From: Zingiber officinale
Taxonomy: Eukaryota; Streptophyta; Magnoliopsida; Zingiberales; Zingiberaceae
NCBI RefSeq assembly: GCF_018446385.1
Contig: NC_055990.1
Location: forward strand, 137,714,996 to 137,778,995
Length of the DNA: 64,000 bases
Reading direction: 5' to 3'
The notes below the pieces were generated by a model that worked only from the letters and a program-made list of their open reading frames with translations, made no database searches and was not told where the DNA came from. Shown here piece by piece: positions 34,211-45,098 of the stretch (positions are counted from its first letter, which is position 1; every line of letters begins with the position of its first letter). A program made the translations under genes and the position numbers.

Positions 34211-34868
34211 AGTCCAAGTATGGAGACTTGGCACTAGAAAGTCCAAGTACGGAGACTTGGCACGGGGAAAAGTCCAAGCAGGTAGCTTGGCACGCGGAAA
34301 GTCCAAGTATGGAGACTTGGCACGGGGAAAGTCCTAACTGGGATGTTAGGCAGTGTGGAAAGTCCTGGTGAGTGAAGCCAGGCAGTGGGAAAGTCCTAAC
34401 TGGGATGTTAGGCAGTGTGGAAAGTCCTGGTGAGTGAAGCCAGGCAGTGGGAAAGTCCTAACTGGGATGTTAGGCAGTGTGGAAAGTCCTGGTGAGTGAA
34501 GCCAGGCAATGGGAAAGTCCTAACTGGGATGTTAGGCAGTTGGAAAGTCCTGGTGAGTGAAGCCAGGCAGTGAGAAAGTCCTAACTGGGATGTTAGGCAG
34601 TGTGAAAACCCTAGTGAGTGAAGCTAGGTGAAAGTCCTGGTGAGTGAAGCCGGGCAAGGGAAAATCCAGATGGATCAAGGATGATCGGACATCTGGTGTT
34701 GAGAAGGTCAAGTAGGTCAAGGGAGTGACCGGATACTTGACACGAAGAGAAAAGTCCAAGTGGGTCAAAGGGATTGACCGGACACTTGGTGAGGAGTCTT
34801 AGCAGGTCAAGGGAGTGACCGGATGCTAAGCATGATGTACCAACAGGTCAAGGTTGACCGGATGTTGG
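34211..34868 (+). repeat. Array of about 20 stem-loops with varying complementary arms
   Basis: Each unit reads about AAGTC, arm, loop, complementary arm, then often GGCA. Arms seen: CCAAGT/ACTTGG (34214-34231), CCAAGC/GCTTGG (34274-34290), CCTAAC/GTTAGG (five copies from 34333), CCTGG/CCAGG (four copies), CCTAG/CTAGG, CCAGAT/ATCTGG (34666-34696), CAAGTA/TACTTG (34709-34739), CCAAGTG/CACTTGG (34756-34789), CTTAGCA/TGCTAAG (34798-34830) and CCAACA/TGTTGG (34840-34868). The last four enclose an inner GGTCA...TGACC stem. A 61-bp unit of two hairpins is repeated in tandem at 34325-34630. Confidence 0.9.
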
Positions 34869-34911
34869 TTTGGGAGACTTGGGACTTGGTTTGGGCAAAA
34901 ACCAAGCTCTG

Positions 34912-35190
34912 GATCGGTCTGCAGACCGATCCAGCGATATGTTTACTGATCGGTCTGGGGACCGATCAGAATGGAGCCTAGACCGATCAGAATGGAGCCT
35001 GATCGGTCCCCGGGACCGATCAGGGACAGGTGGGATCGGTCCGGGGACCGATCAGATTCCACACAGAGAGTTGGGCAACTCTCTGTGAAGCCTTCTGATC
35101 GGTCTGGGGACCGATCAGCACAGGGCCTGATCGGTCCCCACGACCGATCAGGCAAGGCCCAGACCGATCAGGCTTCAGCCTGATCGGTCC
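34912..35190 (+). promoter_or_regulatory. GATCGGTC palindrome array before the TATA box
   Basis: About seven pairs of GATCGGTC and GACCGATC, several meeting as near-perfect palindromes around a short G/C core. They lie 55-330 bp upstream of TATAAA at 35245. Position suggests a promoter role; this is inference. Confidence 0.6.
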
Positions 35191-35244
35191 ACGTCCTAGC
35201 CGTTGCGTAGCAATGGCTAGTTTCTTCGCTGTCTTCTTTGCAGG

Positions 35245-35250
35245 TATAAA
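35245..35250 (+). promoter_or_regulatory. TATA box of the solo LTR
   Basis: TATAAA in the context CAGGTATAAAGGGG, at about two thirds of the LTR length as expected for the U3/R border. Confidence 0.65.
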
Positions 35251-35810
35251 GGGGTCGAGGGCTGCTGCTGCACTGTGACTTCTTCTTTTCTTCTAGAACT
35301 TCTGTTCTTCTGCTGCTGAAGCTTCTGCTTCAACTGAGCTTTGATTGAGCTCGCCTCCGAAGCTTCGCGTGAGCTTCCAGTCGTCGACCAGCTGCTGCGT
35401 TTGGGTTGTGAAGTTGTTGCTTCACCTCCAGTCGACAAAAAAGCAAGCAATTGGTAGAGTGCTATTGTATTCATATTGTATTGCTTTTCTTACTGTTCTT
35501 GTACTCTTTGTTTGTTGTTGCAAACGTTTGTGGCGAGGTTTCTCCACCCACAAGGAGTATATTGTATTAGCCGGTTCTCCGGGGGCTCATCCACCGACGG
35601 ATTGACTGGACTCGTCCACCTTACGGACACGCCGAGGAGTAGGAGCCCTAATCTCCGAACCTCGTTACATCCTTGTGTTAAGGTTTGGTTTTCTTCTCTT
35701 TCGTTTCTTTGTATTTTCCGCTGCGCTAACACGTTTTGTAGAAAGAAACGACGATTTGGGGTCGGCTATTCACACCCCCCCTCTCTAGCTCCGTACGAAG
35801 GATCCTAACA

Positions 35811-37578
35811 AGACTAAGGTGTGAGACACCTAAAAGTGCTCACCTAGCATCTGGTTCGTAAGGTTTAGGCAAAATGAGAAAGAGAATCAATAAAGGAAAA
35901 AAGAAAACAAACTGCAGATTTTAGAGGTGTTAGCCATAAGGGGCAAAAGAGTAGGATAAGAAATCCACTTGTTTCTTCTGTAAGAAGAAAGAACATATGA
36001 AGAAAAACTATTCCAAGTACGCCAACTGACCTTTAAAAAGGGTAAATTTCTCACTCTTATTAATTCAAAAGTCAATTTGGCTATTGTACCTATTGACACT
36101 TGATGGATAGATATTGGTGCTACTACTCACATAAATGTCACTATGTAGGGTTGTCTCAAGAGCAAACTTCTGCTTAATGGTGAAAAATATATCTATATAG
36201 GTAATGAAAAAAAGATTAAAGTCGAGTCTATTGGTGTTTTTAGATTTTATTTAGGAACTAATAGGTCTTTTGGATTTGGAAAATATATTTATTATATGAT
36301 TTTTTGATAGATTTTAATTTCAATTTCTTGGTCGAATAAATAAGTTATTCTTGTTCGTTTAGAAATATTTTTTTTGTATTTTCTTTAATTTTATGTTGGT
36401 TGATAATGATTTCATAGTTGATAAGCCTTATAAATTAAACATCATAACTCCTAAGGATGACAACATGATTATGCATGGTATATGTATGAAACACAAATTG
36501 ACTAATGAGAATTCATCCATATTGTGGCATAAGCATTTATGACATATATCGAGATAATAGCTAGAAAAGTTAATATCACATAAAATTTTCGATTCCCTTG
36601 ACATATCATATTTTGATGTCTGTATAGAGTGTGTTAAGGGAAAGATAACTAACAAAAGGAATAAGGGAGCAAGTCGATGTAGTGACGTCTTGGAGCTAGT
36701 ACATACGGATGTTTGTGGACTAGTCCCTAAGGCATCTTGGAATAATCAAACATATTTTATTAGTTTCATAGAAGACTACTCTCGATTCGACTATTTATAC
36801 TTTATTCATAAGAAGTCACAATCTTTGTATAAGTTTAAGATTGTCAAAATCGAAGTTGAACTTCAACTAGGTAAAAAAATTAAAGTCATTTGATCCAACC
36901 ATGGAGGTGAATAGTACTGTGGACATGATGAATTAGGTGAACAACTTCCAGGATTTTTATGAACTACCTTGTTGAGTGTGAGATTGTGCATCAGTATACT
37001 ATGCCTAATACACCTAGTTTAAATAATGTAGCTAAACGACACAATCGAACCCTAAAAGATATAGTAAGAAGTATGATGACTTTTACTTCTTTGCCTAAAT
37101 TTTTATGGGGGTGAAGCATTCAAGACTACATTTTATCTACGTATCAAAGTACCTAGTAAGGTAGTAATTAAAATATCATTTGAGATGTGAATGGGTAGGA
37201 AGCCTAGCATTAGGCATTTACACGTCTAGGGTTGTCCAACTAAGGTTAGGTCTTACATGCCTAACGAAATGAAACTGGACTCAAGAACAATTGACTGTAA
37301 TTTTGTAAGTTACACTGAGAAGTCTAGGGGGTATAAATTTTATGATCCCTCTAAGATATCCTTCTTCGAAACAGAAAACACCAAATTCATTGAGGGCAGT
37401 AGAAGTGACAAATCAGGAAAGTATCTTTCGAGGAAAACGTTAGCGATCCTCGTATGATCACTACTAGTGCGATAAGTAACGATATGGTTACAAGACCATA
37501 CATTATAGATATTGCACATCTAGTGAGCATATTGAACCAAGATATTTCCATGATATCTCCAATGTAATTGGAGGAACC
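35811..37578 (+). pseudogene. Cop-2 pol remnant: zinc knuckle, protease, integrase
   Basis: After the target copy AGACT the Copia frame resumes with a knuckle (C-K-K-K-E-H-M-K near 35980). It continues with a protease site (W-I-D-I-G-A-T-T-H near 36105), a zinc-binding integrase segment (H-K-H-L...C-I-E-C-V-K-G-K near 36530-36640), the integrase core start (open at 36690-36893), and a later integrase/linker segment (37257-37457). Many stops occur. RT would follow, but the sequence is cut at 37579 by the LTR of Cop-3. Confidence 0.8.
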
Positions 37579-38955
37579 TATAGGGTCGGTGCACTTGAGA
37601 GGGAGGTGAATCACGTGTATTTTTTTTGAAAATAGTCTTTTTAGAAATTTAAAACAAAATGCAGCAAAAAATAGAGATTGAAAAAGTAATAAAAGAAATG
37701 AACAAAGAGACAGAACATAAGTAGTTTATTTGATTTGGAGCCTTTAACGACTCCTACTTCAATACTCACAATCTCTCGGACCGTATCGATAGTCAATCCA
37801 CTATAAACCTCTTTCGAAACAATCAAAAGAGGGAATCGAATACAAGTATAAAAAATGAGAAAGTGTAACAGCCTATACTTTCCTTTTGCAAGTATGAAAG
37901 AAGTACAAGAATATTAAATTGTTACTAACACTTTAGAATTATAGAATTTGAAACGGGCTCATGTGTCGATGTCAGCCTATGGGTAGTTGTCAAATGTCTC
38001 AGAGTAGTAGCACAGCAGCAAAGCATAGTCAAAGCAATAGAAGAGTCATTAAAGCTTATAGAAGGGAGATTCATTATGCTGCTCAAACACTTCTTTTAAA
38101 GAGTGTTGAGGGTACCTCCAAGCTCATTGGAGGTGCCTCCAACCTTAAGTTTAATCCCTTAAACCCTGGTCATGATAAACAACATAGACTCGGCTTTTAT
38201 CCACTCAAGGGTGCCTTCCAAGCGCTCCAAGGTGCCTTTGAGCACGCATTAGGGGTGCCTCCAGTGCACTCCTCGGTGCCTCTCCGCAGCGTAAACTTTA
38301 TCTCCTTGAGGGCCCCTACAACAGGTCTAGGGTAGCTCCAAGCCTACTCCAAGCCAACTCTTAGGCGCCTTAGATACTATTCATCCGAGGCTGATTTTTG
38401 CTACTTTAGTCCTGCAAAATATGTTTGTCCAAAAATAAAGTGTAACTTACAAAACAAGGTTAGCATAATATAGAAAAGCATTATTAATTAGATCATCTCT
38501 GCCTAAAATTAGGATCTAGTCATGGTCTCAGTTTAGGTATCCAAAATAGACCTAAACTGGAACAACACCTAAGTCCCTAATTGAAACTCATCCTCACTAG
38601 AACATTCTCCTCTAATGACTTACTTTACTTACCTGCAGAATCGCCTGACTTTCCTTTGACCCAATAGTTCTTCCCACTAGTTATCAGGTTTGTAGACCCA
38701 ACTAGATTTCGGCCAGCTATCAGGTCTCGAGACCCAGCCAAACTTTTTTCCAAATATCAGGTCACTCCTTGACCTATCCGGACTTTCCACCAGTTATCAG
38801 ATCCAACAGACCTAGCTGGATTTCAAACTAGTATCAAGTCCTCTAGACCCGTCAAATCCTGCACACTTGATAACAAAGTTAGATCACACATAACTTTAAT
38901 CTATTCGTCATTCATCAGAACTTAGATTTGACTATTGGTATCAACTACACCAACA
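37579..38955 (-). repeat. 3' LTR of Cop-3 Copia
   Basis: On the minus strand it runs from TGTTGGTGTAGTTG at 38955 to a decayed end at 37579. A stem-loop array (38640-38900), GGTGCC-type palindromes (38109-38360), a TTTAAAAG TATA-like site (about 38094-38101) and a CACCTCCCTCTC tract (about 37590-37605) follow the same order as in the other arrays. It is related to the solo LTR at 52022-53288. No target copy was matched. Confidence 0.8.
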
Positions 38956-40180
38956 ATCTCTCCCTTTTTTTGATGCAATAACAACCTGGGATAAAGTTAG
39001 AAAAATATGCAATAAGAAACAACAATATAGAAAATGATTTATAAAAACTTAAGTAACTTGAAATTCTATTTTATTCTCTTAATCATTTTAAGGTTAAGAT
39101 TTTCAGATATTCTTATTTTTCTTATGTAATCTCTTACCCTCTCTCTTTGACATTCATAAAAAAATATACAAATCAATATAACAAAAATATGAAATAGGCA
39201 AACAAACTAAGTAAATTTATTAAGCACTAAAGATAGAAGTTTATTTCAGGGAGGAGTTGTTAAAAATGATTGTTTAAAAAGCCAAGAATGTTCATAGTAA
39301 AATTCAAAATTAAGGTATTTTTTTGCAAGTATTTTACAAAACATTGTTAAGTATTTTCAAACAAGTGTTTCAAAGGAAATTTCAAAATACTTATAAAGCA
39401 ATTTTTAAAAACACTTTTTGAAACAATTTAAAACTAGTAATATTTTATAATGTTATTGAAAGATATTTTTCAGAGTGATTTTTAACGGAGATGTTTCAAA
39501 TTAATTTTTCAAAAGTGAGTAAAGTTAATTTTCAAAGTAATTTCATAGAGTAATTTTTAAAGTAAATTTTCAAAGAAACTTTTGAAAGGTATTTTCAATG
39601 TAAATGTCGGAACCCATTTTCCAAAATAGATAATGATATTTTCAAACTATTATTAAATATTTTTACAAAGTAAAAGAATAATCTCTTTTAAGAATTTTGT
39701 AAAATATTTTTCAATTAAGTTTTCAAAACTTTTCAAATATTTTCAAAGTACTTTTCAAAATAATTTTTGAAGTATTTTCTAAAACATCTTATAAAATATT
39801 TTTCAAGGTAATTTCAAAGAATAATTTTTAAAGGAGTTTTTTTTAAAAAAAATATCCTCCCCCTGAACTTGATATTACTTTGAAAATAAATATCTAAAAA
39901 TTTGTCCTTAATTGTTTACTATTTCGTTACTAATTAGCTACCAGAAGATAGTAGTGTTCACTTGGTTAGTCAAATTAAGTACATGTGTCTAATTAGTTAT
40001 CTACTAAGAAAGACTATTTAACTTGATCACTGTATGTTTGTATTTTTTGCTCAGGCTTATGTTGAAGCACTGATATAAGCATTTGAAGTCCAGGTAAAAT
40101 TTTAAGCATCTTAAACTATTCTATCTTTTTGAATATACAAGCAAGGTAACTCTAATGTTCTTGTGAGATGCTAGCTACCT
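38956..40180 (-). other. 3' noncoding region of Cop-3
   Basis: Begins with the purine tract (AAAAAAAGGGAGAGAT on the minus strand, just after 38955). It continues with AT-rich runs of TTTTCAAAGTA-like words (39250-39860). It has no coding content and continues at 42560 after the inserted LTR. Confidence 0.7.
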
Positions 40181-42559
40181 TGTAACGCCCCGCCTTCTAC
40201 TACTAGGCTGTAAGGCCGGTCGCTACAATAATGCTAAACTAAATGACTAATGCGGAAAAACTAGATTGATGAAAATCTTACTAAACTAATTTCTATAAAA
40301 TCTAAACTTAACATTCTAGGTGTACCTAAGGGTTGTACACATGTTAGGGAAGACAATCTATGCCTCTCAGATGACCTGCTAGCTGTAATCAGGCATTTCA
40401 ATCGATCCCTAGATCGATTGGCAATCCTGGATCCAGCTGATACTGGCACGGAAGAAAACTCTGGATCGGTCGGTGGACCGATCCATAAGTAGTACGTCAG
40501 AGGTGGATCGGTCTACCGACCGATCCGAGTGCCGATCGGTCGGTGACCGATCCGATGGCTCAGCGATCGGTCGGCGGACCGATCGGCAAGCTTTGTAACC
40601 TCTCGCGAAGGCCAACTTTACATTGGATCGGTCGGTGGCCGATCCGATGTGCGATACCATTTGCATCCGGATCGGTCGACCGATCCAAGGTTCGGTCGAC
40701 CGATCCATCGATCAGAGTTCTGATTTCGCTCCTGGAACTCCGATTTCAACACTTGTTCGTGCTAAAACATCACACAACAGTTATGCATGTAAAACGTTCT
40801 AATATCTATTAACTAGCATTCTAACATGATCTAGTGCAAAGCTTATTAATTCATAGCATTTAAAACCACTAGAACTGCATAAAAGTATCTTAAAACAAAA
40901 ACTAAGTTCTTAATCTGCTAACTCCCTAAGGATCTTTTATTCCAGTTCCTGCCACACACATCTTGATCTGCATTGACCTCCAACCTCCACTGCTAGTCCA
41001 TTTTCCTTTTACCTGTGTCTGCAGTATAAGGAAAATAGTATCTATAAGCTAAAAGCTTAGTAAGAAACCATCTACTCACAAAAACAATGCATACGATGCA
41101 ACTCATGATTTGAAAACATGCTATTTGAAACATATGAACACTGAATATACTAAGCATGGCATGACATACATCATACAACATGGCAATCATAACTGAACAT
41201 AGAATTATCATGCATATTCACAGGAAAAACTAAGCTGGGCATGATACTGAAACTGAAGCTGAAACTAAGCTAAAACTGATCTTAAACTATAATCACTGGA
41301 TTAGATTAAGAGTTTGAAAGCTAATATCATAGTAAGTGAAAATAGTAATCATGCTGTTTGGGCCCGGCAACTGTACTTGCTATGCGCGCATCCCTAACTA
41401 GACCCGGGTTTGCAAGTCCCGAATTTAGTAGGGTTAACTAGGTTATCTAAACCTAGAACTAGGTTATCTAAACCTAGGGACCGACTATGGGAGCCCAGCC
41501 CAATGGATATCTAATCCAGTACAGTGCCATTGAAAATAAAATACTGAATATAGCTACTAATTGCTTATTTTGCTGTTTCTAGGTTATCTAAACTTAGAGC
41601 TAGGTTATCTAAACCTAGAGGCGACTATGGGAGCCCACCCATTGGACCGTAGTCCCATGTAAGCTGAAACTAGACTAACATACTGATTTAAATTCTACTA
41701 ATGCATTTAACTGAGCTATTAAACATAACTGAGGTGGTATTTAGCTACAGTAACATTTTACCGAACACTTGGTGTGCTCCAACTCTCTCCTCTAATAGGG
41801 AGATCACCTCTAGGCACCCGACAACGTCTAGAATCTCCAACTAAAGGAGACCAACGTGTCCGGCCCGTCTAGAGGTGCTCAACTAGATCCCTAATCCTCG
41901 AGGAGGGTTCAAACACACCCTATGTGCCGAAAAACCTGCATATAGCTAAAACTAATGCGTAGAAAACCAAACGGAGCTATTATACTGCAGGTGAGGGGTT
42001 TCTTACCTCGTACGCTAATTTTCTTACAATTCCTTTCGTTAGAAATTCCGGTGGAGACGACTTCTCGACGATTCGCTCACGTCTTCGCGTTCCTCTCGCG
42101 GAGAAGGACCTTTTTCGTGTTGGAGTCGTCGCCGGAAGATGTTCCCTTGGCCCTTGGGGGCTTGGTGTGCCGTGAGAAGGAGGAGGAAGAGGGGCGCCGA
42201 GAGAAGGAGGAAGAGGAGAAGGGTGGCGTGAGGGTTTCGGTGGTGAGGAGAGGGCTGCCGAACCAAATTAAACCAAACCCACTTATGTTTTCCTATTTAT
42301 ACTAAATATTTAATTCGGCCAAACCAATTATAAATATAATTGATTCCCTTTCCTTTCAGCACGGCCCTGCTGGGTTCAACCGGTTACTAACATTATCCCG
42401 AAACCATAGGTCTCGGGTTCGATTCCCGCCTAAGCTATTTTGCGGTTCTAATTATTTTTGCTACTTCCGATACTCGGAAAATTCCGGAAAAATATCTAAA
42501 AATTCCAGAAAAATTATTGAATAATTCTAAAATAGTTTTAAGAATTTTCGGGCGTTACA
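40181..42559 (-). mobile_element. Gypsy-type (Tekay-like) solo LTR, minus strand
   Basis: Target duplication TACCT (40176-40180 and 42560-42564), with terminal inverted ends TGTAACGCCC and GGGCGTTACA. A minus-strand TATA box (TATAAATAG, about 42294-42302) places U3 at the right, so the element runs leftwards. It contains a GATCGGTC palindrome array (40463-40712) near its 3' end, four CTAGGTT-atcta-AACCTAG inverted repeats (41438-41618) and a tRNA B-box-like GGTTCGATTCC (about 42417-42427). No genes are inside. Confidence 0.88.
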
Positions 42560-43403
42560 TACCTAAAGCTATAGGATCATGCTGTCTAAGGAAACACCTA
42601 GGCTAAGTCCATAACCGATTTTGAAAAACTAGAAAAATAGGGATTTTAAGAAAACATAATTAAGGAATTTGCCTAGAATTTGAAAATTACTTGCAGATAA
42701 AATGAAGTAAGTTCTAATCTATCGTGCATATTCCTAACTGTTGGTGTAAATTGCTAAATTCATATTCAGGGAATGGTTTAGTAAAGATATCAGCTAGATT
42801 TGACTTGGAATCAACGTAGTTGAGTTCAATGTCTCCTTTAGCGAAATAATCTCTGATAAAGTAATGTTTAATTTCAATCTGTTTAGTTCTTGAATGATGC
42901 ACTAGATTTTTGATTAAGTTGATTGAGCTAATGCTATCAATAAATATTTTTACATTTTTATAGTGTAGGTTAAAGTCTTTTAAAGTATGCATCATCCATA
43001 ATAACTGTTCTACACATTCCCCCATTGATATATACTCTGCTTTAGTAATAGATAAAATAACACAGTATTATTTTCTACTAAACCAGTTGACAAGTGATGG
43101 TCCAAGGAGTTAGTATCCACCACTTGTACTTTTTTGATCTAATTTATAGCCGACATAATCTTAATTAGAGTAACCAATGAGTTCAAAATTAGTTCTTATA
43201 GGGTACCAAATTCCTACATTGGGTGTGCCTTTTAAGTATCTAAAGATTCCTTTTACATTTGCAAGATGAGATTCCTTAGTATAGGTTTGGTATCTAACAC
43301 ACATACTAACACCAAATAAAATAGTAGGTCAACTTGCAGTTAAGTATAATAGATTACCTATGACACTTCTATAATATTTTAGATCTACTGGTATAAGATC
43401 CAA
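42560..43403 (-). pseudogene. Cop-3 RT C-terminus and RNase H
   Basis: Read on the minus strand from 43403: the end of RT (G-N-L-L-Y-L-T-A), then RNase H with K-S-T-S-G and T-K-A-E-Y. The open piece 42714-43025 has I-D-S-I-S-S-I-N-L and ends with the A-D-I-F-T-K-P-F motif near the element stop. Upstream RT, integrase, gag and the 5' LTR are absent: the element is cut at about 43403. Confidence 0.85.
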
Positions 43404-45098
43404 CAATTAAATAATAAGTGTTATTAGAGAAATAATCTTATTGGATTTTTGAGATTTTTTTTTTAAAATAGAATTTAAATGGAGTTCGTATGACACGTTT
43501 AAGGGAATGAATTAATTAGGATTAGGAAAAGTCTGTTTGATATACCCATTTAAGTTGGGAATTAATTAATTTCATTAACCTAAATATGGAAGTATTTAAC
43601 CTAAGCTATTAATCAAAATCCCTCAGTTCACTTCTCCTCTCTTCATCCCTTTGCCCGATCCCGATCCAATCGCCCTTCCCCTCTTCATGTCTGCTTCATC
43701 GTCGGCACCACCACCTCAGGTACCCTTCAGTCGACCATCGTCGTGCAACCTCTCCTCCCAACTGGTGCCTTAGCACTCCATTGATTGGAGTTGCTTAGTC
43801 TATTGATCGAATTTATGAAGTCGATCATCGGCGAGACCACCGTGTTGGTGTGTATTAGTATGTTATTGATCTGTGCCCTAGATCTTCGATCGATGACATT
43901 GTTTGCGACCTCTAGTCAATCACTGCTGACAGCGCTGCCTTTTCTCTAAAGCCATCGCAGTACCTTCTCACATGCTTGCATCAGCATTGCCTCAAAATTT
44001 CCTTTCCCTCCATTGTGGTCACTTGGGGCCACCACCAACCTTCTATCGCCAGGAATCTATCATCGCTGGAGCACTAACGATAGGGGTAACGACTTTGCCT
44101 TACCTAAATGGTTTCATATAGATTATTTAACTTATAGCTTCCAAGTAGAATATGAATTTGGAGATTTGTGAATGTTGTTGTGGATTGGGATAGGGAAGTT
44201 GATGTCAATGGTGGATTGATGGGTTAATCTCTTTCAATGATCATAGAAGGTCAATCCAGTTGTAGATTACAGTGAGGTTGATGGGTATTAGATTTTAATT
44301 TTCTTGTGGTGGTTGGATTATTTAGTTGATAGGTTGATTTGGATGATGCATAGTTGATCTAAGATATGGATTAAATGATTGGTTGGATTAATAGGTGTTA
44401 CCTAATCAGATTAGGATTAGGTTTTTGCTACTTGATGTATGATAGAACCTAGTTATGATACATAATTCTGTTACAGATTGGATGGGTTAATGAACCATTC
44501 ATTTGAAGAGTTATTAATGTGGAATAATTAAAGAGTGATTGATAGATGGATTAATGCATTACCATAGGAATTAATCCATAGGCAGACTAAATGATTTATA
44601 GATCCTTATATATTCTTTGTGCCTTGATATGTAGGATGTGACCTTGAGACGGAGCCTTGGATTGGAAGACGACTACTAGAATGCTCTACACTAAAGGCGG
44701 GTACTTTTTCCTTGGATTCTATAGTTTATTGAACTTAGTGTATGTTTATTTTTAATTGATGGATTATGTTGCTTTACCTTGAATCTACTTATATTTACCT
44801 ATGCTTGATACTTGTGTTCTTGATTTTAGAGATGATCTAGTTATTTTTTATATAGTTTTGGATTTGGATATTTATATTCTGTTGTGTATACACATGTAGA
44901 ATGTGTACTGTAGGGGATATCTTGTTGATTGAGTTAACATGCTGATTATATATATGATGTTGAGTCTTTGGCCAAAGCATCATATATTAAGAGTATGAAA
45001 CTCTTGAATACATGTATGAGTAATTTGAATCCATAGAATGAGGAAGTATTACTTGGGCTAGGTGTAATGTAGTCAGTCTAGTGGGAACAGACACATAG
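43404..45098. other. Unassigned intergenic or repeat-derived stretch
   Basis: No gene, LTR boundary or known domain recognised. It holds a C/T-rich patch (about 43620-43740) followed by AT-rich sequence. It may be a further decayed LTR or host intergenic DNA. Confidence 0.4.

Larger units (their letters stand above)
33960..35810 (+). mobile_element. Solo LTR with hairpin and palindrome arrays, 1.85 kb
   Basis: Flanked by the target duplication AGACT (33955-33959 and 35811-35815). It starts TGTTGGTGCAACC and ends GATCCTAACA, with no coding interior. From left to right it contains GGTCAAGGTTGACC dyads (33983-34190), the stem-loop array (34211-34868), a GATCGGTC palindrome array (34912-35190), a TATA box (35245-35250) and a CACACCCCCCCTCTCTAG tract (35770-35788). 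The layout matches LTRs at 12722, 37579 and 52022. Confidence 0.92.

Noticed and set aside
34870-35183. Repetitive D-R-S-rich frames on both strands
   Set aside because: They are translations of the GATCGGTC palindrome array, which reads similarly in several frames.
34211-35190. CRISPR-like look of regularly spaced repeats
   Set aside because: The units are hairpins and palindromes in a plant LTR with target duplications; there are no spacers and no cas genes.
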